DNA from: Eucommia ulmoides
Lineage: Eukaryota > Streptophyta > Magnoliopsida > Garryales > Eucommiaceae
Length of the DNA: 64,000 nt
Assembly (NCBI GenBank): GCA_016647705.1
Contig: CM028334.1
Span: 16,290,402 to 16,354,401 of the forward strand
Direction: 5' to 3'
Shown: in pieces, positions 49,003 through 60,299 of the stretch
How positions within the stretch are numbered: the stretch's first letter is position 1
Layout of the letters: each line of letters begins with the position of its first letter
The notes under the pieces: model-generated
Told to the model about the DNA's origin: nothing
The model's input: only the letters and a program-made list of their open reading frames with translations
Database searches by the model: none
Position numbers and translations under genes: made by a program

Positions 49003-49373
49003 TTTGTGACCATAGTTTTTTTTTTTTTTTTTTTTTGTTTAATTTTCGGCCACAAACCGTTTGCTTATAAGATAAGATTTGAAAAATTATATTTAATATC
49101 CCCTAATTATAAAGTAATTTATATTAAACCCAATAATTATACTTATCTCCCCAAAATTATTAAATATTTTATTATCAATTTTCATAATTTACAAAAACGT
49201 CCCCCAAATATATTAAACTTATAAAATAATATTTTCAAAAATACAAATTTAACATTTAACTCCGAAAATTATCAAGTATATATTTATATCACAAATTTAC
49301 AAAATTGTCCCCCAAAAATATTAAACTTATATAAAACAATATTTTCAAAAATATAAATTTTTGGGGTATTACA
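47874..49373 (-). repeat. 3' LTR of the chromovirus-like element, with duplicated end
   Basis: 1500 bp. On the plus strand it begins TATAACGGCCCGATTTCCC. About 105 bp later a primer-site-like GCTCTGGTACCA (47978-47989) is followed by a second LTR-start-like TGTAACGACCCGATTTCTC (47993). A (TA)n tract lies at 48971-48998. Confidence 0.78.
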
Positions 49374-49387
49374 ATCTACCCCCCTTA
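49374..49387 (-). promoter_or_regulatory. Polypurine tract of the chromovirus-like element
   Basis: The minus strand reads TAAGGGGGGTAGAT directly before the LTR. Confidence 0.7.
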
Positions 49388-49799
49388 AATAAATTTCGTC
49401 CTCAAAATTTCATTCAAAACCATAATAGTTTAGAATAGCACCGTACTAGTCTCTCTAGGTTAACCAATAATAATCGAAAGTCACTACTATACTCTCACTG
49501 TGCTATTTTAATAAAAATAGCAACAAATAATAATAATATATATTTAAAATATCATGGTAGTCTCACTGGATTGAGTCTATCTCAATTCCAATATGTCTAC
49601 AACCTCGATAATTTTTTCACTTAGCATGACTTTTCAAGTCCATTGTCATATCCCATAACCAACATTTATCAATTTTATCCAACATCTTAAGACAACATAT
49701 CGCAGCCAACATCATAACCAATAGATAACCCAAATTCTTCGTAGACTATCACGCGAGACTAAAAATAATCATTTTCAATATCCTCATCAAAATTTCAAT

Positions 49800-50345
49800 A
49801 ATCTTGTAAATTTTTTCATAAAATATTTACACAATCCAAATCTCAAATAACGGATTTTTTGAAATAAGTCTGAAAATACATAAATACGCCTCAAATACGT
49901 AAGTACGTTCCTAAACACGTAACTACGTCTTAACCACATAAATATATGCCAAAACACATAAATGTGTCTTAACCACATAAATTCGTGTCAAAACACATAA
50001 ATACATATCAATCACATAAATATATCTTGAAACACATAAACACGTGTCAACCCCATAAATACGTCATGACTTACATAATTATATCCCAAATCGCATAAAT
50101 ATATCTGGAAACACTTAAATATATCGCAAACACATAAATATGCATCAACCATATAAATAAGTCTCAAAACACAAAAATGTGTGTCAACCACATAAATACG
50201 CCTCGGAACACATAAATACGTATCAAACTATAAAAATCAAATACGTCTCAAATATATAAATACGTCTCAAAATATCCAAATACCTCTCAATCATATAAAT
50301 ATATCTCAGACACATAAATACATCCCAACCATATAAATACATATC
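49800..50345 (-). repeat. Tandem array of CACATAAATACGTCTCAAA-type units
   Basis: About 25 degenerate units of roughly 19-20 bp (CATAAATACG plus TCTCAAACA) fill this part of the element interior. They translate into repetitive, meaningless frames. Confidence 0.8.
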
Positions 50346-50589
50346 CAAAGTCACAAATGCAACACTGAGTTCAATACTCACATAAAATGTATATAAAAAT
50401 ATTACATAAAGCCCCCAATCAAATTTCTAAAGTACCAGTTAAGCTCAAAAACTCAAATTAGTATTTTAAAATAATAATTGGCTCCTAATAGTCTCATAAT
50501 GACCCTACATTTCGACTCCACCTAACGCTAGTAGTAGACCAATATCTATGTAAATATTTTAGCGGTGTACTGTCTTTATAATACTAAAA

Positions 50590-51860
50590 TCATTTTATGG
50601 ATCAAATATTTTTATCAAAATTGACTTTCCAACAAAATATAACCACTTACTTAGTAGTATCGAAATCCCAACAAAACATCATCAAAATAGAATATTCAAA
50701 TTTAAATCAACTAGTCAACTTACTTGCATATAATAAAATACCATACCTCCTTGTCAGCCATAAGATCGTTTTCCTCATAATTGGGGGTTATAACGGTACT
50801 ATAATCTGTCAATCTGTGCAATATAAGGTTGCAATCAGTGTTAGGGCCATTTAATATCTCTAATGGTAGGGGCCAACACGTGGTATAAACTACTATATGA
50901 TGATAATCATCATCGTCAATAACAACAACAACAGATATCAACCACTTGCAGGACTTGCCCTCCTGTTAGGTCACAACATAATGTCCTACAGGACATGCCC
51001 TCCTATTAGGACCAACAACATAACGTCCTACAAGACTTGCCCTCCGGTAAGGACCAACAACATAACGTCCTACATGACTTGCCCTCTTGTTCGGACCAAT
51101 AACATCCCGCATGACATGCCTTTCTGTCAAGATCACATTATGGCATAGTCGGATAATAAAATTACTTCCCGCATTTAAAAAATTTCTTGATCCGCATCAC
51201 GTTATAAAATAATTCATTTTAATAAATATTTTCTTTCTATATTTCAGTACGAAAATATAATTTTAAAATTTATAAAGAAGACACTACACTCGCCTTATCC
51301 GTTTACGCTCTTCATAATATAGAAATAATTTATTGATCAAGTATATTTATCAAACATCACTTTTCAAAATATCATATAAATATAACTACACGCTGAGACA
51401 AAATAAAATTTCACACCTACCATCACAATAAAATGATACATTTAAATCAACCAATCAAATTATTTTGATATATAATAAAATATCGCATACATATTTTTCT
51501 ACTAACCATAAGATTGTTTCACCTCACGATCGGGAGTTATGACAATACCGTAACCTGTACAACTGTGTCATCTAAAATGGCTATCAGTGCTAGAGCCATT
51601 AAATATCTCTAATTATAGGAGCAATATAATGGTATAAACTATCATATCAACAACATAATCAACTATCTGCAAGGCTTGCCCTCCTATTAGGTCTCAACAT
51701 AACAACAACATAGTTAACCACCTACAGAACTTGCCTTCCTGTCAGGTTACAACAACAACGTCGTTAGAACATGCCCTACTGTGAGGACCAACCACATCTC
51801 GCAAGACATGCCCTCCTGACGAGACAACTATGGTATAATAGGATAATAAAAATAATTTTT
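50590..51860 (-). repeat. Duplicated block with arrays of GGACTTGCCCTCC units
   Basis: Two diverged copies (about 50590-51180 and 51310-51860) share CCATAAGAT(C/T)GTTT, GTTATAACGGTAC/GTTATGACAATAC and ATTTAATATCTCTAAT. Each then enters an array of units of about 43 bp with AGGAC(T/A)TGCCCTCCTGTTAGG (50945-51130 and 51668-51830). No coding region is seen. Confidence 0.75.
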
Positions 51861-52632
51861 CCACCTTTTAAATTTTACTTGATCCATTTAACATCATAAA
51901 ACTGTTCATTTTCAACAACTCTTTTATCTTTTTTCCTCAATTTAATACGAAAACATAATTTGATAATTTATATGTAAGACAGTAAACACCTTTAAATTGA
52001 TCATTTCAATTTAACGACAAATTCTATTGTCCACAACACTCATCGAGCCCTATCAATACAACAAATAGAAAGTATAATAGATTTTATTTCTATTACCTAA
52101 ATAAATATCAAGGCACATAAATACGTCTCAAAGGTTCAGAATTCACGTAACATAAAATGCCATCATTCTAATCCAACTATAATGTGCATGAGGACAAAGA
52201 AATGATCAGAAAAATAGAAGGAAAACATAAAGATGACAAAGTAGCTTTTAGAACAAATGCGTATTTGTTAATCAATTTTTCTACAGGACCTAAAAGGGAA
52301 AAATCCCAAAGATAATGAAATAGTAGCCAGAGAATGCAGAAGGGATAACCATAAAACAAAATGTAGAAATTAAAAATATATATAAAACAAAAAGTGGATA
52401 AGAAGACAGTTTCAATGTTAAAAAGAAAGTCCAGGTAAAGTAACTATAATCAAACAACAAGATGACATTTTTTTCCCTCTTAATAAAAGATGTAAATAAT
52501 GTGGAATATAAAGAAATAATACCACTCTCCATATCATTTTTTTGAGTTATACAAAATTATTAATTTTAATTATTAATTTATTTATTATAAGTAATGACTA
52601 CCATAATCCAAGACTAGGGTGGTCGCAAACCG
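51861..52632 (-). other. Non-coding 5' interior of the chromovirus-like element
   Basis: AT-rich sequence. A short minus-strand hydrophobic frame (52177-52359) resembles nothing I recognise. Confidence 0.5.
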
Positions 52633-52644
52633 GTTCTGATACCA
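52633..52644 (-). promoter_or_regulatory. Primer binding site of the chromovirus-like element
   Basis: The minus strand reads TGGTATCAGAAC, one base from the tRNA-Met site TGGTATCAGAGC. It sits three bases from the LTR. Confidence 0.78.
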
Positions 52645-52647
52645 CTT

Positions 52648-53776
52648 TATAATAACCCGGTTTCCCAAGGCCGCTACACTGGTTCTCCTATAAAGAATTC
52701 GACCCCAAATATTTCACAATTTAAGAATAAATTAGTATTACTAATAATTCAGCTCTGGTACCACTCTGTAACGACCCGGTTTCCTAGGGCTGCCACATGA
52801 TTTCTCCCCTTAGAGAATTAATACTAAATCTGAATCAATGTGTAAGACCAACCAATTTAACAACATTAAAAGCTAATATATTGTATTTATTAATAATATT
52901 TAATAAAGGATAAATAATATTAAGAATATCACAAATGTTTGGTTTCATTTGTAATTTAAATTTGATTTCCTGGCTCCAATTCCCAGCACTACCCTGACAA
53001 GCAGTGGCGTTTTTTTTTTTTTTTTTCTTTTTCTTTTTTTCTTTTTTTCAACCGTCGAATTGTTTCAATCCATGATCTATAGTAAATTCAATCCATAATC
53101 CACAATTACAATCGTTAATGTAAACCAGTCAGCATAAAATTAGGAGCAATATTATAGTTACTTGATTCTATTGTGGAATTATATTATTTCATCCACGACA
53201 ATTCAATCCATGATCCACAATAATATTTATTTTTCACAATTAATGAAGTTAATATTTATTATGTGGAATTTTATAAGACAAGGTGATAATTATAATTAAC
53301 GATTTATCAAATCGATTTTACAATAGTAAATAATAAATACAACTATTACAAATTAAGTAGAAATTCAAATAGAATTTTTGTCGTCGTTTCAGTCTCACCG
53401 GCCCTGCAATAAAAAATGTGGGGTTATGAACTAGGGATCAGTAGCATTTCAACACCTCTAATACATGTATTTAATTAATACAACAAATAAAACACATAGA
53501 CGTGATTTTCACATAATTTTTACATAATCATAATTATTTCATGAAAATTAACAACTATAATTCGCCAACCATAATAACATACATCTCGCAATAGAGAAAT
53601 TAAATACATATATTAAAAGAGTTAGAAATTTTACCTGAAATTCAAAGTCGGAATTCAACCGGAATATTTTATTTTATTTTTCGTTCCAAAAATGTTCCCA
53701 AAATCTCATGTAATAATGTAACCTTTTTTTTTTTGGTTTTCTTAACATATGTCTCCATATCTATACGTGTATGAAT

Positions 53777-53812
<36 letters not shown>

Positions 53813-54211
53813 AGGGAGAGAGAGAGAGATTTATGGCCATAATGTTTTCTTTTTTCTTTTTTTCCCCTTTTTTTTTGTTTAATTTTCGGCCACAAACCAT
53901 TTGCTTATAAGATAAGATTTGAAAAATTATATTTAACATCCACTAATTATAAAATAATTCATATTAAACCCAATAATTACAATTATCTCCTCAAAATTAT
54001 TAAATATTTATTATAAATTTTCATAAATTACAAAACTATCCCCCAAAAATATTAAACTTATAAAATAATATTTTCAAAAATATAAATTTAACATTAACCC
54101 CAAAGATTATCAAGTATATATTTATACCACAAATTTATAAAATCGTCCCCCAAAAATATTAAACTTATATAAAATAATATTTTCAAAAATATAAATTTCT
54201 GGGGTATTACA
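52648..54211 (-). repeat. 5' LTR of the chromovirus-like element, with duplicated end
   Basis: 1564 bp with the same head duplication as the left LTR (second primer-like site 52752-52763, second start 52767). It carries a compound microsatellite (TA)n(TG)n then (GA)n at 53777-53828 where the left LTR has only (TA)n. Confidence 0.78.
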
Positions 54212-54496
54212 TTGGATTTCTATGATCATAAGTTCATCTCTTGCTTTTTCTTTTCCTTTAACAGAAGATCTAAAGGTAGTATGACTCCCATCATGTCTCG
54301 AAAAGCTTTCAATATGAGGACTACTTACATTAGAAGGATCTTTTAAAAATTGACTTAATGGCGAAGTTCTTAGTCTTGGAGGAGGTATAGTAGCACTTAT
54401 TGAAGGTTGTTCAATAGTTTGTGGATTTTCAACAGTAGGATACATGGGTTGTCTAACACTTGTAGTATCTGTAGTTTGACTACTCGTTGTATTCAT
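54212..54496 (-). pseudogene. Ser/Thr/Pro-rich ORF fragment of unknown function
   Basis: From a minus-strand ATG at 54496 an uninterrupted frame of about 95 codons (MNTTSSQTTDTTSVRQ.. to KGKEKARDEL) runs to the LTR edge at 54211, where it is cut. The composition is polar and disordered, with no domain I recognise. Such segments occur at N-termini of plant transposase-related and regulatory proteins, but I cannot choose. The opposite strand can instead be read as a short LINE continuation (QNWISMII), which is less convincing. Confidence 0.35.
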
Positions 54497-54680
54497 TAAA
54501 AAGACACATGTACCCCTGAAACAAGACTCCTCACGTTCATTTACGTTAATTGTACTAAAATAGTTGGGTCCTCACTCACTCTCACTCTATCGTCTATCTC
54601 TCTCTCTCTAAAATGGTTAGGTCCAATGTTCACTCTCTATCCTATCTCTCACTTTAAACCCTTCTCTCTCTCTCTCATCG

Positions 54681-54919
54681 GAGATCCGAATTGATCTCCA
54701 TCGCCCAGCATATCTGGTTCTTCAAGGCAAATCGCCGATTGGCACAAGCTCCTGGAAGAAGATTAACCGGAGAAGTGACGACAACGACATAGATGAAGAA
54801 GAAGACGACGACGATGGAGGTGATCAGCGGGAGGAACACATCAAGTTCTATGTCGTCTGCTTCGTGTTCTTGTTCGTGGTGTTGTTCACTATCTTCGCTC
54901 TTTTGTTTTTTGGCTACTA
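54681..54919 (+). pseudogene. Possible gene fragment: acidic segment then one membrane helix
   Basis: The frame 54681-54919 gives a basic segment (SSWKKINRR), an acidic run (DIDEEEDDDDGG) and a hydrophobic helix of about 25 residues (FYVVCFVFLFVVLF..) ending at TAA. This layout recalls the N-terminus of plant NDR1/HIN1-like (LEA_2) membrane proteins, but similarity is only in character. It lies behind a CT-rich tract (54540-54680) such as is found in plant 5' UTRs. It could equally be chance coding in biased sequence. Confidence 0.28.
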
Positions 54920-55039
54920 AGCTAATGAAGATGATGATTAAAATTACATTTTTATCATCATATTTTAGTTTTATTTTTTATTTTTAATTTTTTTTTTTTT
55001 ACAAATTAATACACTCATCTCCTCCTTTTTTTCTATCGG

Positions 55040-55430
55040 ACTTTTTATCAGATCTAGGACTGGCGGTATTGTTTGGCGACGGTGTTGTTCGGCGATGGTG
55101 TTCTTCAGCGGTGTTGATGTTCGTTTCGACAGCGTTGTTCGGCGATGGTGTGTTTATTTTCGATTTGGATAACCATCGACCACCACTAGTCAGATCTGGC
55201 AACCACCGCTGGCCACCAGCCAGATGCAGACCTCCCTCCTACTTTCTCTCTTACTAGTTCATGGTATTTCTTATTTGTTTTTTATTTTTTTGGTTTTAAT
55301 ATTCGATTCAACGGTGTTGTTCGTTTTCATGGTGTTCTTCGGCTATGTTGTTTGATGGTGGTGATGTTTATTTTCGATTCGATCAACCATCGGCCACTAC
55401 TAGCCAGATCTGGCAACTTTCGTAGACCAC
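55040..55430 (+). repeat. Imperfect duplication of GTTGTTCGGCGATGGTG words
   Basis: GGTGTTGTTCGGCGATGGTG-type words and the phrase AACCATCG(A/G)CCAC(C/T)ACTAG(T/C)CAGATCTGGCAAC occur twice (about 55170 and 55385). The open frames on both strands reflect this repetition. Confidence 0.6.
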
Positions 55431-56224
55431 CAACAAGATTAACGTTAACGTTAACACCGGTGTTGATATTCGATTTGGCGGTGGGTTGAAAATGTTCCTT
55501 AATATTAACATACACCCATTTTCAATTTGCACACATTTTTTGGGGCAGTGCTCGACGGGTTAACGTTAACGCATATGAGACCGAATGTTTTTGTTCAATG
55601 TCTTTTTTTATTGTATTGAATTTATAAATTGATTTTGCTCATTTGTGGTGGAAGTAGATGGGGTGTTCATTTTTTTACATTAACGTTAATGTTTCTAGTA
55701 CAACGTGAATGTGTTAATGTTAACACAGAAGAGATCCCAAAAAATGTACATTAACGTTAACGCAAACACGACCCCAATACACATTCAGATTAGAATTGAA
55801 AATTTTCTTAGGATCTGTTTGGTTCTTGATTTTTTTAGGAAATTTTCAGATCTGAATTGGAATATTTCAGATCTGGATTTTTGTTGTGGCTATGAAGAGA
55901 GGTGGAGGTGGAAGGGGTATTAATTTTTACATTAACATTGGTGTTTTTGCATGATTTTTTTCACACATTTTCTGAACAATATTAAATGTGTTAACATTTA
56001 ACATACATAGAGACAACAAAATGTGCATTAATGTTAACGCAAACTCACCCTAAACACATATTCGGCTCAGAATGACAAAATATCACACATGGAAGTTAAT
56101 GTTAACGCGCATAAGATAGAAGTATGCAGCAAGATGTTTAACATTTAAACCCACAGTCCAAGGTAAAAAATGCGCTAACGTTAATGCACACAAAAGAAAT
56201 AAGGAAAGAGGCAGTATTGTAAAA

Positions 56225-56255
<31 letters not shown>

Positions 56256-56770
56256 TGAAAATGAAAAATGCATTAACGTTAACACATACACATATGGACA
56301 AGATGCGTTAATATAAATAAATACAAAATACGCTAAATATTCAAGAGAAAAACATACAATAAGTTTGGTAGTGAAATGAGTTAACGTTAACGTAACACAC
56401 CAAAACAGACAGATTGGAAAAAGATGCGTTAACTTGCAAAAAAAAATAAAATGAGTTAACGTTAACTTAACACATAAAAATAAACAGATAGGGAGAAAAT
56501 GCGTTAACTTGCCAAAAAAATATGAGTTAACATTAATGTAACACACAAAAACAGACAGATTGACAGAAGATATGTTAACTTAAAAAAAATAAAAAATAAA
56601 AAAAATGGATGCAACAACGTTAACGTGAATTCCCAATATAATGTTGTAATATAAGTAAGGGGTATTTGCTTGAACAAGTTTATATTAATGTTAACACCCT
56701 TTGTTGTCCAAAATTCTCTTGTTGCATAAAGACAAAATAACAGATTTGTAAATAAACGTTAACAGGGGGG
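55430..56770. repeat. Interspersed palindrome array, consensus GTTAACGTTAAC
   Basis: About 20 full or partial copies of the perfect palindrome GTTAACGTTAAC, many with C-to-T or G-to-A changes at the central CG (TTAATGTTAAC, TTAACATTAA), are spread irregularly over 1.3 kb. They are often followed by GCAAAC or ACACA. There is no constant period, so it is not a classical satellite. Function unknown. Confidence 0.7.
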
Positions 56771-57166
56771 GGCCAGAATAAAAAGACTTTTTTCTAAAAA
56801 GTTGGTGGGGTATAAAAACTTAATTGTTAATGTCAGGGGGTCTAATTTCTCTATTGGGTCTCTATAGAAGACTAAAAAATTAATTACCCTTTATTAAACT
56901 AATAGTTAAAATGAGTTGAACTCCCTAAAAGCCTAAAAATAATATTGTAACTATCTCTTTCAATCTTACTTAAGGCTTCCACTTTTAATATATAGTATAT
57001 GATAGTATTACCAATTTTGGTAGATATTATCATTTATAAATGTGTACTCTATTTATAAATTAGAACATGAAGAATCAAAAGAATAGAAAGAAAAGAAATT
57101 TAAATTCAATGTTTAGTTCTTTCACTTTCATTTTAAATAGTTAATCTTTTTAGTGTCTTTAATTTT

Positions 57167-57220
<54 letters not shown>

Positions 57221-58036
57221 GTTTTCGTTCTTTATTTTGAATTCGTAGTTGGTAATTTTCTTTTTTCTTTTTCTTTTTTTATATTTTTTTGTATTTTATT
57301 ATTATTATTTTTTGCTTGTTTTATGTTACTCAATATATTTTTTGTTCTTTATTTTCAATTATTTATTTATTTTTATTTTATTTTTTATTTTGGTTTCTAT
57401 TATATACTACGGACTAAAAGAAAATAAAAGTATTAAATATTAAGAGGTAAAATGTAAGTACAATCAAATTGTAAATCTAAAATTTGTAATATTTTATTAT
57501 TCAATTTTTTTTTTCATTTATTTGTTTGTTTTTTTTTTTTTTTTTAATTTCTATTATATACTATTTACGAATAGAAAATGAAAATAGTAAGAAGTAAAAT
57601 GCAAGTCCAATCATTTTTTAACGGTAATAACTGTAATATTTTATTTAAAATTTAGGGAGGATAATGTAATGTTTCTTAAACTTCCAAGGGTGTATTTTGG
57701 CCCCTAAGTTAGAAATAATTTATAAATAGATCTTATTAAATTAGTTAGAGTAAAAAAACTAAATTATTCTTATTTTTGGGCACAGAATGATCAGAATGCC
57801 CTCACTATAATGTTGACCATTAAGGTTGACCTAACAGAAGAGCCAAATTGAAACAAAATTTAAATATCAAGTATCAAATGTGTCTATTTCCAAATACGAG
57901 GGATCAATTGAGCATCGATTCCATTTGTGGGGGACCAAAAAAGGTCATTATCCCTAATCAGTAATTTATGAAGATCAAAATATACAAATTAATTTCTTTT
58001 GATTGAAAAAATCTACTTCGATTTGACTTTTTAATT

Positions 58037-58077
<41 letters not shown>

Positions 58078-58649
58078 GAACTAGATAATTTCAAAAAGTT
58101 ATTGTATCAGCAAATATATTAACTATTGAATTGTCCTACTCTAATTTCCAATAAAAAAAAATATATAATGTGTTGTGTTTTTAGGTGAGTAAACATATTT
58201 AGTTCAAACTTCAAAGAAAAATTAAAAAATAAAACTAAGAAAAATATACCCAAACTTAGTGGATGCATATCTTTATATACTTTAAAAAGATCCGTACATT
58301 GCGAAAAATATATAAAAACAAAATAAGTGGGACCACTAGGCTTTATGTGCATCAGTTGCACCTACACATCGTATATGCCCTGGGCACGTATTAGGACTCA
58401 AAAAGAACTCGAAGCTACACTAGAGAATTGGACTTGTAAGTAAAATAAACATATCAATATAGAAGTAAGTCATTTTAGACACCAGAAGGAATGTTAAGTA
58501 CTAAACGATAGTAATACTACTCAGGCCATAAGTGTGTATTATCAAACCCAAAAACTTCAAAGAACTCGTGTTACAGTTCTACCCCACTTTTTTCAAGCTC
58601 GTCTGATAAATGTCGCTCTCGGAAAAGAAAAACGGGAGACAAGATTGCA
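56771..58649. other. AT-rich intergenic stretch with microsatellites
   Basis: It contains a (TA)n tract of about 45 bp at 57169-57214, a diverged duplication of about 120 bp (TTTCTATTATATACTA..AGTAAAATG(C/T)AAGT near 57395 and 57550), and a T-run at 58040-58076. No gene is seen. The segment 57650-57960 (ending AAAAAAGGTCATTATCCC) reads like common plant intergenic repeat DNA. Confidence 0.5.
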
Positions 58650-59572
58650 CTAAATTTTGCCGTATCCATTGAGTCCCCAAGAATTCCTTATCCTATAATA
58701 CTTGATGTTATCTTCAACGCCATAACCGAAAACAAGTATTGCATGTTTCCCTTTCCAATTGTCCTTAGGTCCTCGCCCTTGATAAATCTCCTACTCAAAA
58801 AGAGACAAAAACAAGTAAAAACATCAAAACTTGCTATTGTTAAAAAATCAAAGCCTCAAAAGTTGAAGTATCATACACAAAAGCTAGAGAATTAATAATA
58901 CATTTTAAAAACTAATTACTGAAAAAAAAAAATAGATACTTACACCCTTTAGTTTAGATATATTTTCATATATGTCTATTGCACCACCAATTGGATGCGC
59001 TTTACTAAACCTAAACATATCTTCCTCTTTGGCTTTTTCAATCTTCTTATAGCCTTCGATAAAAACTTTTGGTCCCTAAAACAAATAATTTAAATATAGT
59101 AGTTCAAATATAATCCACAATTCTTCAAATCAAACTCATATGTAGATACAACAATTTTTAAAACTTATTTGTGGCTCATCAGTTCCTCTCTTATCCTTGT
59201 AAGGATAATTATGCTCCAAGCATACTCCAAAAGATTCGATGTACTTGAACGTGTTATTGATAGACAAATTAAGGCACCCAACTTTGTCTGGAACATTCGA
59301 ACGTTTATGAGGAATTTTCACGTGCAACCAATCTGCTAATTCTTGTGGTGCAAGGACAATCTTCATATCGTGGTCTAATTTAAAATGTGTTTTACGTGCT
59401 CTAGTTGCCGCCATGGCATAGCAACAACCTTAAAAATTGTTAAATATAAATATTGATGTAACTAAAAAAAGAAAATAAATACATAATTTTAATTTGAGAT
59501 AACTTACTACAATTTTTTTGATGTCTTATGGCGCTTAAGATATTGTGGTTACCCAGGTGCCAGCATAAAATC
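58650..59572 (-). pseudogene. Papain-like cysteine protease (C1A), four exons, 5'-truncated
   Basis: Exons on the minus strand are 59508-59572, 59169-59428, 58944-59075 and 58650-58790. Phases agree: AGT is split by intron 1, and the other junctions fall between codons. The mature papain fold is visible: Q19 and C22 in RHQKNC, catalytic Cys in SCCYAMAATRA (usual SCWAFA), ELADWLH, FKYIES..NYPYKDKRG, IEGYKKI, AHPIGGAIDI, catalytic His in KHAILVFGYG and Asn in YYRIRNSWG. Introns 1 and 3 have GTAAGT donors; intron 2 has ATAAGT (G+1 to A at 59168). No signal peptide or I29 propeptide exon is found upstream, although an acceptor precedes the first exon. TAG at 58650-58652 may be premature: 18 more open codons follow. 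Such proteases act in vacuole or apoplast. Origin as a host gene is clear; present function is doubtful. Confidence 0.82.
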
Positions 59573-59609
59573 CTATTACAAATTGAAACGAAATTGGATA
59601 TGTCAAAAG

Positions 59610-59610
<1 letters not shown>

Positions 59611-59662
<52 letters not shown>

Positions 59663-59680
59663 CTTATTATTATTATTATT
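59611..59680. repeat. Mirrored (TAA)n/(ATT)n microsatellite
   Basis: (TAA)n runs directly into (ATT)n, making a self-complementary tract just upstream of the first recognisable protease exon. Confidence 0.9.
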
Positions 59681-60290
59681 TTAAAATACATTATCAACAT
59701 TCCAAACTAAAATAAAATACATTTACTCATTTCGAAATAAAATAAATACATTAATAGTTCCATATTATAATTCAACAAACGAACTCTAAAAGAAAATAGT
59801 TCCATATTAAAATAGTTCCATATTTTAATAAATAATCAGGTCAGGCCAAACGAACTCTAAAAGAAAATGGGTGTACTCTTGCCCAACCCTAAAGTTGATT
59901 GGACCTAGTTTTTATGAACCTAGCCATGCCCATTGAATCAAAATTCAAATCTAAGCCTTAAAAAAAGGGATAATGGGTTGGGCGGACTCTCGAGCCCATG
60001 ACCTAACCTATTTAGGGAGATCTTTTTGGAAATAATCCAATTTCAAAATGACGCGTTGATTATTTTTACACATCTCTTAAAATGTAAAGGAATGCTATTA
60101 AAAAAATTAATAAAAAAGACAAAATTATTTGATTGTACTTGAGAAAATTAGCCCCAAATTTTTTTACCCTCATTTTGTTTTTTGAAACTTTTGGCTTATT
60201 TAAAAAATCTTATTCCTCAGTTCTGGGCAAGATTTTGTGAAATACAAATTTCTAATTATACGCCATTGATCACCCCCCCCCCCCCCCCGC
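59681..60290. other. Intergenic stretch upstream of the protease relic
   Basis: AT-rich. I looked for a propeptide exon on the minus strand and saw none. A short repeat (CAAACGAACTCTAAAAGAAAAT) occurs at about 59777 and 59847. A run of C lies at 60271-60288. Confidence 0.5.
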
Positions 60291-60299
60291 GCAATTAAC

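Larger units (their letters stand above)
47874..54211 (-). mobile_element. Non-coding chromovirus-like LTR element
   Basis: LTRs at 47874-49373 and 52648-54211 both end GGGGTATTACA on the plus strand. The minus-strand primer site at 52633-52644 and polypurine tract at 49374-49387 fix the orientation. The flanks TTGAA (47869-47873) and TTGGA (54212-54216) are a 5-bp duplication with one mismatch. The interior, about 3.3 kb, has no gag or pol. The Tekay/Del-like assignment comes from the TTTATTTAAGGGGGGTAGAT end and is an inference. Confidence 0.82.

Noticed and set aside
57249..57443. Phe/Leu/Tyr-rich ORF
   Set aside because: It is a product of T-rich low-complexity DNA next to a TA microsatellite, with no domain or conserved pattern.
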